A DNA stretch of 64,000 nucleotides, from NCBI GenBank assembly GCA_037355855.1, contig CM074761.1, forward strand, positions 5,599,346 to 5,663,345, in the 5' to 3' direction. Within the stretch, counting starts at the first letter, position 1. The number at the start of each line of letters is the position of its first letter. Under the pieces are notes generated by a model. The model was given only the letters and a program-made list of their open reading frames with translations, did not search any database and had not been told where the DNA came from. This DNA is from Pseudo-nitzschia pungens (lineage: Eukaryota > Bacillariophyta > Bacillariophyceae > Bacillariales > Bacillariaceae). This document shows, piece by piece, positions 9,662-21,087 of the stretch. The position numbers and the translations under genes are program-made.

Positions 9662-10891
9662 ATGACTGCCACGCCGAGCGGATCCAAACGCGGACCGCAA
9701 CCACAACTTCGTTCCGAATGCCTCAATGATGATGGACTGCCAGCCGCTGCTGCGGCGGTGGTGGCCAAGAGGAGACGCCTTTCCGCGCCTGCGAACGAAC
9801 GAGAACGAGCGTCTCTCGTTGATGCCGGCGGCGACGATGCGACAAAGAAGATCAAAAATCGGAACGACGAGAACAACAGCGACAACAACAACGACAACAA
9901 CGACAAACTCGATATCAACAACGACAAAACGTCGGACGAGTGGACGGAGGAACAACACCGAGCATTCGTGGCGTCCATCTTTGACATCGGACTCAAGAAT
10001 GCCTCGCCGGCGGTCATACTGGAGAACATGACGCAGAAAGTGGAAGGAATCACGAGCGAGAGGGTCAAGAGCAAGTTGCAAAAGTACCGGAGCGAGAAGA
10101 ACCGAGAAAAATCCAGGGAAGAATTCATGGACGAATATTGCCGGTTCCTGGAGCACGTTGGATCCCTGCAGCTTTCGCAGACAGCAGCGGGAGGACCGGG
10201 AACGCGAACGGCGACGACAAGAATGGCATCATCCATGCACCATCGCAATCACAATCACCACCACCATCGCCACCATTTTCGAGGGAGGAGGGTGTCGTTG
10301 CTCTCGCAGCTCCTGGGACCCGCGAGCGGAAGGGATGGCGGCCCGAAACATGCCCTGCTGGGTGGCGAGGTTGCCGGATACCTCACCCACACCGTCCGGA
10401 ACGAGACCGCGCCCAAAACCAACACCGGGGGGCAGCGGTGGTCGTCGACGTCGTCGTCGTTGTTGTTGTCCCCCAACGGTGCCAATAATGGATATGGCTC
10501 CGCTTCCGCCGGAGCCGCTGGCGTTGGCGATGGCGATGGCGATGGCGACGGAGCGATCCTGTCCACCAATGTGCTGCGGTCCGGAGCCCGGGACTACGTG
10601 GAAAACTACGCCGGGAGCGCGATCCAGTTTCCCATTCTGACCGAGACGGAAAAAAAGTCCTCGCTGGGAATCGCCATGACCTTTATCGCGGGCCTCTTTC
10701 TGACCATGTCGCAGCACCTGAAACGAGAACGCGCGCGGGCCGAGACGATCGGGCTGAAGCTGACAACGACGTCAGCGTCAACGTCAGCGTCAGCGTCAAC
10801 GTCGAGCTCCACCAGTACTTCCAACGCCGCTCCTACGGCTGCTGCTGCTGCTGCTGCTACTGCTACTACCGACAACGAGACAAACGAATGA
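9662..10891 (+). CDS. MYB/GARP-like (SHLQKYR-type) transcription factor
   Basis: 409 residues from the first in-frame ATG (9662); the frame is open about 12 codons upstream but only from a non-ATG codon. A single MYB-like helix-turn-helix lies at about residues 94-143, starting WTEEQHRAFV and ending KSKLQKYR, the arrangement of plant GARP / SHAQKYF-class DNA-binding domains. The N terminus is basic and Asn/Asp-rich, the middle is His-, Ser- and Gly-rich low complexity, and a second compact hydrophobic block (about 322-349, FPILTETEKKSSLG...GLFLTMS) could be an interaction module. The tail is Ser/Thr/Ala repeats. It is probably a nuclear regulator; targets are unknown. No introns seen. Confidence 0.8.
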   Translation: MTATPSGSKRGPQPQLRSECLNDDGLPAAAAAVVAKRRRLSAPANERERASLVDAGGDDATKKIKNRNDENNSDNNNDNNDKLDINNDKTSDEWTEEQHRAFVASIFDIGLKNASPAVILENMTQKVEGITSERVKSKLQKYRSEKNREKSREEFMDEYCRFLEHVGSLQLSQTAAGGPGTRTATTRMASSMHHRNHNHHHHRHHFRGRRVSLLSQLLGPASGRDGGPKHALLGGEVAGYLTHTVRNETAPKTNTGGQRWSSTSSSLLLSPNGANNGYGSASAGAAGVGDGDGDGDGAILSTNVLRSGARDYVENYAGSAIQFPILTETEKKSSLGIAMTFIAGLFLTMSQHLKRERARAETIGLKLTTTSASTSASASTSSSTSTSNAAPTAAAAAAATATTDNETNE

Positions 10892-12766
10892 ATCGTCCCG
10901 AACCAACGGCAGCGGGGCCGTCCGCTGAGCCAGCGAGGGAGCGACATCGAGCGAGAGAGACACGACACGACACGACACGACGCGGCGGACCGATCCCCTC
11001 CGAACCATCTCGTGCCCCCGTTTTCTTCTTTGGCACGCCGGAGCAAGACTTCCGCCGCGCGCAATGTCCGGATTTCCTTTCTTCTTCCTTCTCTCTGACA
11101 GGGTGTCTCGCCGTTCGTTGCGGCATCACCACCAAGAACTCGGAGGTTGTTCCGGAACGAACTCCGTACCGTGCGCACGCACGTACGTGCGTGCGTAGCA
11201 GGGATCGACGATTGCTGGGGACGATCGATCGATGTGGGTGGGTGGGTGGGTGTGCGCGCGTGTGTGTGTGTGTGTGCGAGAGAGAGAGAGAACGATGATT
11301 CCCTCAAAGAAGACGGACGGACGGGACGAAAAAGCCAAGCAAACGAATGCAATATACCGCACACAGTAGGCTCACCTCGCCGATGTCGAGCCCCGGGGGC
11401 GTTGTTCGAGTGAGAGATCCATTCCTTCGCTCATTTCATTCCTTCATGGATTCAACGAGCACTCGCTGCTGCCCCGTCATTTGCGGGCATTGATTGACAC
11501 CGGCATTGACATTGGCATCGGCGAGGCATAGCATACGTACCGAACCCCGTGGTTCCGATGGATGCCTCCCTCCCCGTCGCAACGTGCTCGAACGGAACAG
11601 ACAAATTGGGTACGCACGTATGCACACATGCATGCAGGAACCTACGATGATCGAACGTCGTCCCGTTGTGTTTCCCACCACAATCACGGTGATGAGTATT
11701 GCTCGAGTGGGTGGGTGAGTGGTGATTCATTCATATCGTTCCACTACTCTGCTTCTTGTAGTACACGCAACGCACTGGTATCGTGATAAGATCATCTTCT
11801 ATCCTTCCGGAGATTTTCTGGTACTTTTTTGAATCGTACAGTAGTGTATTCAATGCTGCGTGCCATATTATAGATATTGTTCATTTATTTGTTGCGGTAT
11901 GAATAACTTACCCGACAAGAGATTGAAATCGGACGTGTGGGAAACCACAAACACGACACATACCGTACACACACGTACACACCGGGAGACGAAACGATGC
12001 GATTCGAGGTAAGGCGCAATGATTCGTTCGTTCATGCGAACCAATGACGAGGAGGCCTCGGCAAAGCAATGGATCGATTTATTGATTGATTCGATGATTT
12101 GATTCTTCCTTCTTCGTTTAGGTCGTGCGCGTGAAAAGTCCATCGCCAACTCGCTCGTGTGTTCGAGATCGGCAAGGACGGGAATGAAGGATTGGTGGTG
12201 GATGTTGACGGGGAACGGCCTCGAACCAGTATTGGGTGGTTTTTTTGGGGGTCTATGGATACAAATTCGATCCTTCCTCTCCAGAGATGGTTCTTGTTCG
12301 GGTTGAGTGAGTCCAGCCCGCAGTTGGAATGCCATCATCGATGCGCATGGCACCTCTACGTTTTAGAACTAGGCTACGGCACTTTCGGACTAAGGAAGGT
12401 ACACACAAGTTTGCATCCATCATTCCTCGTTGAATCATAAAAAAAAGGTTTGAAAAAAAAATTAAAAAGGATATACGTTTCTCTGAATTTGCGCCAGAAA
12501 ATTGGCAAAATGTCTCGTCGAAATCAAAAGTCTTCGTTCCAACCACGGCGGCGATGCCACGCAGAACATCCACAACAAATAGGATGGCCGGAACCAAACC
12601 AAACCAAACCGGCACGCCGGGCATTGGTTCGGAACACGCTTCCAAGGTTGGTTCTCTCCACCGCAACAAACGTTGTGCATGCTTCTTTTCTCAACTCCCA
12701 AAACAGAGAGAGACAGAGATAGGTTTCGCTCATCGTCCACCGCGTGCCAAACTGGCATGCATCGTG
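10892..12766. other. Gene-poor region with simple repeats
   Basis: Open frames here (the longest on the minus strand, 10606-11364) are Ser/Arg/Thr-rich shadows of GC-rich low-complexity DNA and of the MYB gene. CACGA-type repeats lie near 10962-10980 and a GTGGGT/GTGTGT/GAGAGA microsatellite at about 11232-11292. No RNA gene recognised. Confidence 0.5.
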
Positions 12767-13117
12767 TTACGGAGTGTTGTTCCGCACCGGACGACTCCCG
12801 GAGAACTTCTTCACGGCCTGAAATTCAAGAATGCGCTGGAGGTGGTCCCTGCCGTTGTTGTTCATTCCCGAGGACGCCCGTTGTCCCGTGTTCGCACCGT
12901 CATTGTTGCGGCTGCGATTGCCATTGCCGTTGCTGCTTTGGTGGTGGTTTCTGCTGTTGTTGTTGTTGTTGTTGTTGTTCCGAACCTTGTAGCTGTTCCT
13001 GCCGTTGTTCACGACCCTCGAGGCGGGGTTAACTATCTGTCCGCGTATGTAATGTGTTTTTGCTTGCGCAAGTGTCAGAAAAAGAAGAAAACATAGGAGA
13101 AGGCGGACTTGAAACAT
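12767..13117 (-). CDS. Possible small secreted Asn-rich protein
   Basis: From the ATG at 13117 the minus strand encodes 116 residues. The first ~19 form a textbook signal peptide (MFQVRLLLCFLLFLTLAQA, cleavage expected after AQA). The mature part is basic and rich in Asn, Arg, Ser and Gly, with a run of eight Asn from a GTT/AAC repeat (near 12958-12980). No known domain. The good signal sequence argues for a real secreted or cell-wall peptide, while the low-complexity repeat argues for caution. Confidence 0.4.
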   Translation of the reverse strand: MFQVRLLLCFLLFLTLAQAKTHYIRGQIVNPASRVVNNGRNSYKVRNNNNNNNNSRNHHQSSNGNGNRSRNNDGANTGQRASSGMNNNGRDHLQRILEFQAVKKFSGSRPVRNNTP

Positions 13118-15137
13118 TGACTGCCGTGGGAACGGAAATGGGCGATACTGTCTTCGATCTGAAAGAGCGAGCAAGAGCGAACAAAACGAGGTGAGATTTT
13201 CTCTCAACACAAAACAATACCGAGCCATTGACTCTCCAACCGATGACACCACTTGTTCTCCAGCAGAGTACTAGGTATGCATCGATCATCTCTACACACC
13301 TTTTCCGGAGACACCAAAGAAAGATATATGAAAGGATCGTAAAGCAACGGGTAACCGGATTACGAAAGGTTTACTCGTAGCACAGACTTTTTCCTGCTTC
13401 CTTCGCAGATTTTAGGAATTAATTCGGAGCGTTTGAAACAATTACTATCAAAGAAGCAAGAACAAGTCTTATTTATTTACAGTACGGTACCTGGACGGTA
13501 AACAACCGTAAGGTCTTAGCAGAATAGGGCGTTCACTCGTGTTTTTGAAGTTCGTTTCCTGACGTTTGTTTGCTCGACGGGGGAAGTAGCACTTAGATGA
13601 CAGGAATTGCAAGTTCTTTTTTTGACACCACCAGCAGTCATCCCATCAACTAAATTCTTCTGATGCCGTTAAGTAGCAGAGCAGAAGTTCTCGCCCTTTC
13701 CGGCTTGCTGGTCGCGTTCCACGATTGGTTCCAAGAGCCAGCCGTCCCAACTATGCGATAACGTAACGGCAAACAAGACGGTTTGGTTCGTGTCGTCCCA
13801 CAAGTCAACAGGCATAATTCATTACTTATGAAGAAAGAGTCACATGATGATGTTCGCAGAAAAACGCTTTACGCATTTTCGTTCATCTATTCATTCCAGC
13901 AATCAAAGTAAGGTTTACACTTACATCATACTCCGACTGAGAACGAACCCACGAGTTTGAAGTTACTAGAAGATGTACCGTACTGTAGATCGATAACCGA
14001 ATGGCATCGCAGATTTTTCACATCCAAAAGTATCACGATAAAAAAATCCCGAGAACAATTTGAATGCGTACAATAGTATGATCCCCAATTTTACAATCGG
14101 ACATTGGATTCCTTCGCCATTGCAGCCAGAAGTGAGCAGTGAGGATTATTATGGTATCTTCTGATGAAAAAGAAAGCAATACCGTACCAATTGGGTACGT
14201 ACCGTTACGTACGACGATCCGAGAGGTCGGAGCTTGTGGAGAGGTGGAGAGGAAAAACCAAACAGACCTCGTGCGAACACGATGAGCATTACAGTACGAA
14301 CTACGAAGTATTTGTACCGTACGAACTACCGTACGAACTACGATTAACAAGTGCAAGTAGTTGAACTGTAAGTGAAGTTAACTTACTCATCGACTTGTGT
14401 TGAACAATAATTATTGTTGCAACCTGGTCTAACAAACGAGGTTTGAACCTTGAACTTGATGACTGATTGAAGAGCGTTGATAATTCAGTTCTCGTTCGAT
14501 CACGGGCACTGGTCGTTTTCTCGGTTCTTGTTCGTTGTCGTTGTCGTTGTCGTTGGCGATGTCGTGATTGATGTTTTGTTGCTGCCTCCTTGGTTCACGA
14601 AGTAAGGCCGGGGGAGCAATTCCGATCGGTGTTCCAATCGCAACGAGCATTGCTTTGTCTTTTCGGAGGAGTCCCCCGCGTGCGGCTCGTGCACACGAAA
14701 GACTCACAAAATCAACTCATATCTGAACTGAACTGAAATGAAATGAAATGAAATGAAATGAAATGAAATGAAATGAAATACTGTACCGTACTTGTGGCGA
14801 AAAAAAGAAAGACAAGAAAGAAAACCAATGACACCGAATCGATGATTGATTCCGGTGACCTTGTTCTTGTTTCATTGGATGGAGAGAAGGAATCGTTGCC
14901 GGCGTGTCCGAACCGCAAAGCGGCGTTTCTTCAATCAATCGGAATGGCGAGCATCGACATCGTGCGGTAGGTTAGCGTAATCTTACTGGTAATTACGGGA
15001 ATCTTTCCCGTCTCGAGAAGGTTTGGTAAGATATTGAGTGATTCCCGAAACTAATATGCACATGTAATATTACATTATTCGTGACGTGGCACACATATTA
15101 TTTGTCGCCTGTAACATCGTTTAAACGCGGCTTTTTT
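13118..15137. other. Intergenic region with an AAATG microsatellite
   Basis: No convincing gene on either strand. An (AAATG)n tract occupies about 14731-14779. Several short TACGTACC/TACCGTAC-type runs occur near 14190-14340. Confidence 0.5.
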
Positions 15138-15165
15138 CAAAATCGGCGCATATGCGCCGATTTTG
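15138..15165. repeat. 28-bp perfect palindrome
   Basis: CAAAATCGGCGCAT is followed directly by its reverse complement. A partly mismatched version, sharing GCATATGCGCCGATTTTG, recurs at about 15348-15373, so a roughly 236-bp unit is bounded by related palindromes and may be a small inverted-repeat element. Confidence 0.85.
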
Positions 15166-15614
15166 TGTTGTTGCAATATTCAGTAACACTAACTTCTAAA
15201 GTATAGCTCCAATAGCAACAAGTAATGGCTCATTAGAAAGCTCTCACTCTCCTCTTTCCATAGGTATATGGTTCTATAGACTTCAGAGTTACTCTTGTTG
15301 TTGCAAATAGCCATTGAAGTAAGCATTACTTTGGAGACCAAAAAAAAAAATTGGTGCATATGCGCCGATTTTGACCACTCCTGTATTTACTAGTAATGAC
15401 TAGTTTGATTCAATTTTTGTGTGTGTAGTTGATTGGTGGATCTCTGTAAAGTCCTGCCATTGTTTCAAAGCGTTCGATCGGATCAATCGATCGATTCGTA
15501 TCGGCGTTTCTCTTTCCGAAATCGAGTAAAATAAGACTAATCAGATCCAAAAATGACCAATCAGATTCAAAAATAACCAATATTCGACTAATAGGACTTC
15601 AAAAATTTGGTGGT

Positions 15615-15643
15615 CAAAATCTACTGTTGAACAGTAGATTTTG
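15615..15643. repeat. 29-nt palindrome with a one-base centre
   Basis: CAAAATCTACTGTT, a single G, then the exact reverse complement of the first arm. Confidence 0.85.
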
Positions 15644-15684
15644 AGGCCGCGACTAAACGATATGAGATTTTTAACCGATTTTTT

Positions 15685-15724
15685 CATATTCTGGAGGAGG
15701 CAAATTTGCCTCCTCCAGAATATG
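15685..15724. repeat. 40-bp perfect palindrome
   Basis: CATATTCTGGAGGAGGCAAA is followed with no spacer by its exact reverse complement. A stem of 20 bp could form in DNA or RNA. Confidence 0.9.
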
Positions 15725-16165
15725 CAACTGTAATAAAATTTTTAGGGAATCTTGAAAACAAGAACCGACTCTCAAATTTCAGTCACTCAACGGATGTCAG
15801 TCACCCAACGGTCGACAAAGATGTGTTTGTTTTTCGGCCACTCGGAGTATGTTTTTTTGTTAACCTTTTTTCTTTTGTCTTTGCCACAGTCCGTGTTGCC
15901 ACTCTTGTTACTGCTGTTGCTGTTTTATTGCACCTCTTTTATTCCCAACCATCCAAATCAAATCGAAGAACAATGACGATGCTGACTCAAGATGGTACAG
16001 GCGTGCTGACAAGCCCTGGAATCGCGAGAGCAACTATGGTGATGGGCGTTTCGTCGTGTAAATTTTGTGGAAGTAAACTCGAACATAAATCGCGAATACC
16101 ACAATCCATAACGATCACCCAAAAAAAGATGGTGCAAGGTGGAGGCCGGAGAGCTGGTGCTGGGA
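15725..16165 (+). other. Unassigned stretch before a TIR element
   Basis: Two overlapping frames are open here: one from an ATG at 15973 that runs into the TIR element, and another in a second frame. Neither contains a motif I recognise. A hydrophobic stretch encoded about 15840-15940 and T-rich CCACAG-like sequences could be part of a truncated gene. Coding status is unresolved. Confidence 0.25.
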
Positions 16166-16744
16166 CGTCCGAAAACTGGTTCGCGACCCCTCCCAAGAAT
16201 TTATTTGGGGGGGTCGCGATTTATTCCTGGCTCATTTTGACGTAGCTCGATTCCTAGCTCTCTCCCGATTCGCAACCCCAATCGCGACCGAATAACTACC
16301 TCAATTACGAGAAAAAAAAATAAAATTCAAACAAGACCCAATTTTTTTTTAAGACTCAAATATTTTCTTCAGTCACTTAATCAAATTAATCAACATTTTC
16401 AAAAAAAATATTTGTTGTCTCAAAACAATCCCCCCCTTCCCCCAAATTTTTTTTCAATCTGACTCATTATTACCGACCCTACCATCATTATATATTATGA
16501 GACTGTTGCAGAAATTCACTCCCAAAAATTGATTTCTCATCCCGACACAAAGTATTTCCCATCACACCCCTCAAGAAATTCATCACGAAAATCACAATTA
16601 TTACCCGAATTACAGGAATCGCGACCCCCATGAAAAAAAATTTTGAAACACTATGATGCAAAATATAAGTCTTTCTTTTGATAAATATTGATACTACTCT
16701 AATAATTGTTTATTCTCTGTTCAATTTTCTCACACACTCACACA

Positions 16745-17010
16745 CAAATTAAGAAGTCGCTCCGACCGCCCTCGTCATCCTCCCTGAAGTTGTCGTTGCT
16801 CTTCGCTCCGATTGCCTTCGTCTTCGTCGTCCTCCCTGAAGTCGTCGGTGCTCTTCACTTTGATTGTCTACGTTGTCCTTCCTGAAGGCGTCGTTGCTCT
16901 TCGTTTCGATTGTCTTCGTCGTCGTCCTTGAAGTCATCGTTGTGCTTCGCTCCGATCGCCTTCGTCGTCCTTGACATTGTCGTTGCTCTTCGCTTCGATT
17001 GTCTTCGTCC
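16745..17010. repeat. Left arm of paired minisatellites
   Basis: Units resemble GTCGTTGCTCTTCGCTCCGA alternating with CTTCGTCGTCC. The right-hand array (19015-19340) is the reverse complement in type, so the two arrays bracket the gene between them. The same array type occurs at 30180-30560 in copy B. Confidence 0.75.
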
Positions 17011-17046
17011 TCAAGCACACCACACAAATTTTGGTTCAAAAGATTT

Positions 17047-18654
17047 TTAAAGACTTTCCAACGCGTTCTCGTTACTGCCAGTAAAGTCCTCCTCATCTTC
17101 ATTTACATCTAGCAAAGCTTGTAGCTCCGGACTAATGTATTCAGTAACTTCTTCCTCCTGCACCCAGTCCTCATCGAACGCACTGTTGTTGTTGTCATTG
17201 TTTACACTCTCGCGACGGAGCCTCTCTCTCAATCTTTCCTCACACTCTCTACCCGTTCTCGGATCTTTCCTCAACACCACAATCTCCCTGCACAAGTTAT
17301 TGAACAGTGCTAGACCTTCCTTCGACCATGATTGCTCCTCTCCACTGTATTGGTCACAAAATTTCTTTTTCTTCCTCCTTCTCACAATCCTGCCACCGCC
17401 GTTCCTTTTTTGCTCAACATGATTCACCCAAACATCATACTCATTATGAATCATCATCAATGCAAATGCTTCATCGCTTTCTGTGAATATTTCACTCATC
17501 AAACATGTCGTCTTTTTGTGTTTGTAGTCCCTCTCTATTGGAGAGATGCTTGATAGAATCCGAGTCACAAAGTAATAAAAATCATCATTTTCACTGTTGT
17601 TGTCATACCTTCTGTACTCTGGGTTCAGTCCCAGCTTCTTTCTACTACTAGTTCCACTACTACTAGTACTCTCCCGCATCACAATCTTCACTTTACCCGG
17701 AAAGGAATCAGGCACAATGCCTTCGCGATCGAGTGTGTCCTCTAGTAGGATTACACAGCAGTAGAAAGTGTTAGAGTAGCAGGGGATATACCATCAATCT
17801 CCACCAAGCAGTAATAGCAACCAATTTATTCACTTAGTAAGCACGTACCGAGAAAATGTTTTCTACCCAAAGTTTGAGCATTGTGCCGCAGTGTGGAAAC
17901 ACCCTTGTACACCAACCTTCTGTTAAACCGATAAAAAATTTCAAATGAAATACCATGGGGTGGAACCACAGCTTGTGACGCAATCGCTTTCTTCAAAATT
18001 TGATTTGACCTTATTCTCATCCACAATAAACTTCAAGTCACGAAACCACCTATTTTTTATGTGCCGTGTCAACTGTGCTTCCAAACCCGCGTCTTTTTGA
18101 TGTTCCTTAAGTTTATCCCAATGCAGCTTAGTAGTTATCTCTAATTTTGCTTCACTTACGGTTCGTACCATCCTCTGTTGCTTTGGCTTCTTCCCTGTTT
18201 CAGTTGCCGTCAGCGTGGGCTCTTCTTTTTTTGTATCCTCCCGCAGTGTTGTCACATCCCTCTCTAAAGAAGCTACTTTCTGCTGGCTCTCTTTTAGCTG
18301 TTGTAGCAATGCTTCGTATGTGGGTCTTGGTGTTATTTTGGTACCGGTCGTAATAGTTCTTGGTGTAACAACACCCTGGGCGGCGGGTTTGTTGGTTGGT
18401 GGTGTGGTACCAACCAAAACCTCGGTCGGGTTGTTCTTGCTTTTTTTATTTCTTCCCCCTCCACCACCTGAGGTGTGTGGTAGTTTTCGACTTGTCTTTG
18501 GGTTCGATTTCGTACTGCTAGTACTACTAGTAGTAGTATCACCACCTGTATTAGCATTGGATACAATTTTTCCACTTCGATTCTTTCTCGGTGCATTGCA
18601 ATCGGTGGGTGCTTTCGTTGTTATTTCCTGATACTCATCATATACGGTAGGCAT
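17047..18654 (-). pseudogene. Two-exon gene of unknown function inside the TIR element, with one frameshift
   Basis: Exon 1 is 18654-17849 (ATG at 18654, MPTVYDEYQE) and exon 2 is 17741-17047. The donor CTCG|GTACGT and the acceptor after TACTAG join in phase 1 with a 107-bp intron, and the reading frame continues cleanly across. The N-terminal half is Thr/Ser/Lys-rich linker followed by a coiled coil near residues 112-140. The second half has a Trp/Lys/Arg-rich helical block (KNRWFRDLKFIV) and an Arg-rich block (YRFNRRLVYKG). Near 17990-18015 the open frame shifts by one base, so the intact product would need one indel reversed. The C terminus is strongly acidic. I do not recognise the family; DNA handling by a transposon-encoded protein is possible but unproven. 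Confidence 0.55.
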
Positions 18655-19014
18655 TTTTTCGGGCGTCGGAAGTAAAAAAAATATGCGAAGCCATAAAATT
18701 GTGAACACAGTTTTTTCACTACTAACAAAAAACCTGTTAATCATTTTCCACCCACCATCCCCGCAACTTGTAATGGCATACACTTCACTATGGAAATTGT
18801 AGGTGACGTGGCCAAATGTTTAAGAGGATTCCCACCCGCGCCATAATTTTTTTTCTATCCACCTGTGCACATCTCTGTTCATTCTCTACTGTACCCATAT
18901 TCACTACTGATTGTATTTTTGGCTCTACTATTCCCTGCTGTACAGTAGGAAAAAATTTCTAGTAGTAGTACTACTACATAAGTATACCGGCAGTAGCAGA
19001 AGTTCAACTACTAT

Positions 19015-19345
19015 GCGTACGAAGATGATCAAAGCGAAGAGCAACCATGACTTCAAGGACGACGGAGACAATCAAAGCGAAGAGCAACGACGATTTCAAG
19101 GACGACGATTTCAGGGAGGACGACGGTTTCAGGTAGGACGACGGTTTCAGGTAGGACGACGAAGAGGAAGGCTATCGGAACAAAGAGCGACGATGAGGTC
19201 AATCACGACTAAGGCGATCGGAGCGAACAGCAACGATGATTTAAGGAAGAACGACGATTTCAGCGAGGACAACGTCGAGGCAGGCGATCAGAGCGAAGAG
19301 CAACGACGATTTCAATCACGACGAAAGCAAAAGATACAAAGATTT
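19015..19345. repeat. Right arm of paired minisatellites
   Basis: Units of AGCGAAGAGCAACGACGA and TTTCAGGAGGACGAC type, inverted relative to 16745-17010. The pair could fold into a long imperfect stem enclosing the intervening gene. Confidence 0.7.
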
Positions 19346-19383
19346 TTTATTATTTAGTTACGTACCTAGTAGTGTGGAATGGT

Positions 19384-19731
19384 TCATTCAGCAATGCCGG
19401 TGCTGTCTGATTCCTCTCGTTGTACAGGACAAGCGGAGTAGAGGCTCTCGTAGGTAGTATATGTCATAGAATTATTCCTCTTTTCAAAGAATTCGAGCCA
19501 TTGCAATCGATTGTGAACAACCAACCACCGACCATTGTTTACTGGTTCCACATTCTCGTCCAGTTCAGGAACAACTGCCAGTTCGGAAAGAATAGTGTCA
19601 GTGTTGAATAAATATAAAGTATTGTCGAGATAGCCACTTTTTACAAAGTGAGATGATGTAGACCTTGGATCCTCTTCAAACTTTCTGACAACCCTGTAGA
19701 TGCCATCTGAATCAACGTCGTAGCCATTCAC
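19384..19731 (-). pseudogene. Gene fragment or 3' exon, unknown function
   Basis: About 115 codons are open on the minus strand with well-mixed composition (for example RWLVVHNRLQWLEFFEKR), ending in TGA at 19384-19386. The only ATG is far downstream and a stop lies a few codons upstream, so the frame looks like the 3' exon of a larger gene or a fragment carried with the neighbouring element. No acceptor site stands out. Family not recognised. Confidence 0.4.
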
Positions 19732-20386
19732 AGCCGATGTGGTATTTTAAATATAGGTATTGAATGTTGAATATCGGAATTGAATACACTTGAACACTAG
19801 GTAGAACACTTTTTCAATCGCCGCTTTTCAACATTCGAAAAGGTATGTTGGAAACGTTTTAACTACCGTTTAACCGTTCGATTTGGACCATCGCTATCCA
19901 ACGGACTGTACGGGTACGGTAGGCGAAGGAAAAACATTCCTTTTTTATTTTCGAGCAAATTCTTCGTTGAGGGTTATCAGAGTTTGAAGAACATACAGTA
20001 ATGTTTTAAAATTACTAGTAATACTACATCCTATTTCAAACCTTATCTTATGCCTCTCATTCAGAAAGAGCATCGACAAAGATTGTTGCGATACATGCCC
20101 TTCCACTGTGTGCTACGATTAGAGTCATCAATGACCGCCCACTACGCGTTGCGGGTTGTGCGTTGTGCTCATACTCGTGCTCGTCGTACGGCAGATCGAA
20201 TCCACCACCATTACTACCTGTACAAAAGCGGTAGCCGTTGCCGTTGCCGCAGCCGCAGCCGCAGCCGCACTAAAAGAATCGTCTTTTGTTTGGCAACACA
20301 ACAACTGTCGGAATACCGACTTCAAGTACCGGCTTAACAACATCGCAATGCGTTATTGAAAGTTTGCCGTCTACCAATCACCACAC
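19732..20386. other. Gene-free stretch
   Basis: No convincing gene. The GCCGCAGCCGCAGCC run at about 20240-20270 explains the Arg/Ser/Cys-rich ORFs there. CACAC at 20382-20386 is the target duplication of the next element. Confidence 0.5.
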
Positions 20387-20675
20387 TGTTTGGACGTGAC
20401 CTCCAGTCGTGCTTGAAACAGTGACTTGATCAACACGATTCAAAACAAATAAATGGAGAATTAAGTGAATCAGCATCGCGGAGAACCAAGTGAATCAGCA
20501 AATATTCTCCAAACAAGAAATAACACGAGAATGCATGTAAAAGAGAATGAAAAGAGAAATTTAGTGAAAATTAGAGTGGATTCATTTCTGCTCACAATTA
20601 AAGTAAGCAAAACATTAAAACAACAAAATCCCCAAACTTGTACAAAATCTACCGACTATACGAGCCCTCCAAACA
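20387..20675 (+). repeat. 5' LTR of the intact copia element
   Basis: 289 bp, by eye identical to 26436-26724. A TTCTTCGAAGAA hairpin follows directly at 20676, where the primer-binding site would normally start; I could not match a tRNA end. Confidence 0.95.
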
Positions 20676-21087
20676 TTCTTCGAAGAATTACGAAGCGCTC
20701 GTAAAGACGAATAGATCTAATACAGGGAATAAGGATAGGCTTACATATCTACCTTCGACCGTATACGATAACGTCGGATCGATACGGAGGGGGTACGATT
20801 GCAGATCTATTCATCGTACGACACGGTGGATACGATATAATTGTCATCAGATCGGTCCGGAGCATAGAACTTGGGCACGGATACGGTTTGGATCTGTCCA
20901 ATAAGCGGAAGCGGATAAGATTGCGGTGGACTAAGGGAGCAGACCAAGAGGTATAAAGCCAGTCCTGCAGACAGCCTGATCAGCTGTGGATCGACTCTGG
21001 AGAGCGGAACGCGCCGAGTACGATCATTATCGACTTGCTGAGACGAGTACGATTGCTGAAGAAAGAAAGAAAATACGACGACGATTG

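Larger units (their letters stand above)
16166..19345 (-). mobile_element. TIR-type element, copy A (left end clear, right end not found)
   Basis: From CGTCCGAAAACTG at 16166 the first ~0.9 kb closely matches 29697-30600, the left end of the 6.2-kb element with clear inverted termini. Copy A has at its start a G-for-T change in the TIR, GA instead of TA just outside, and no matching right terminus before 20387. It carries a two-exon minus-strand gene flanked by complementary GACGACGA-type minisatellites (about 16745-17010 and 19015-19340). The right boundary given is the end of the right minisatellite and is a guess. Confidence 0.6.

Noticed and set aside
10606..11364. 252-codon minus-strand ORF
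   Set aside because: Ser/Arg/Val/Thr-rich low complexity, antisense to the MYB gene tail and its GC-rich flank; no domain and no proper gene structure.
20050..20343. Arg/Ser/Cys-rich or Ala-rich ORFs
   Set aside because: Products of a GCCGCAGCC trinucleotide-like run.
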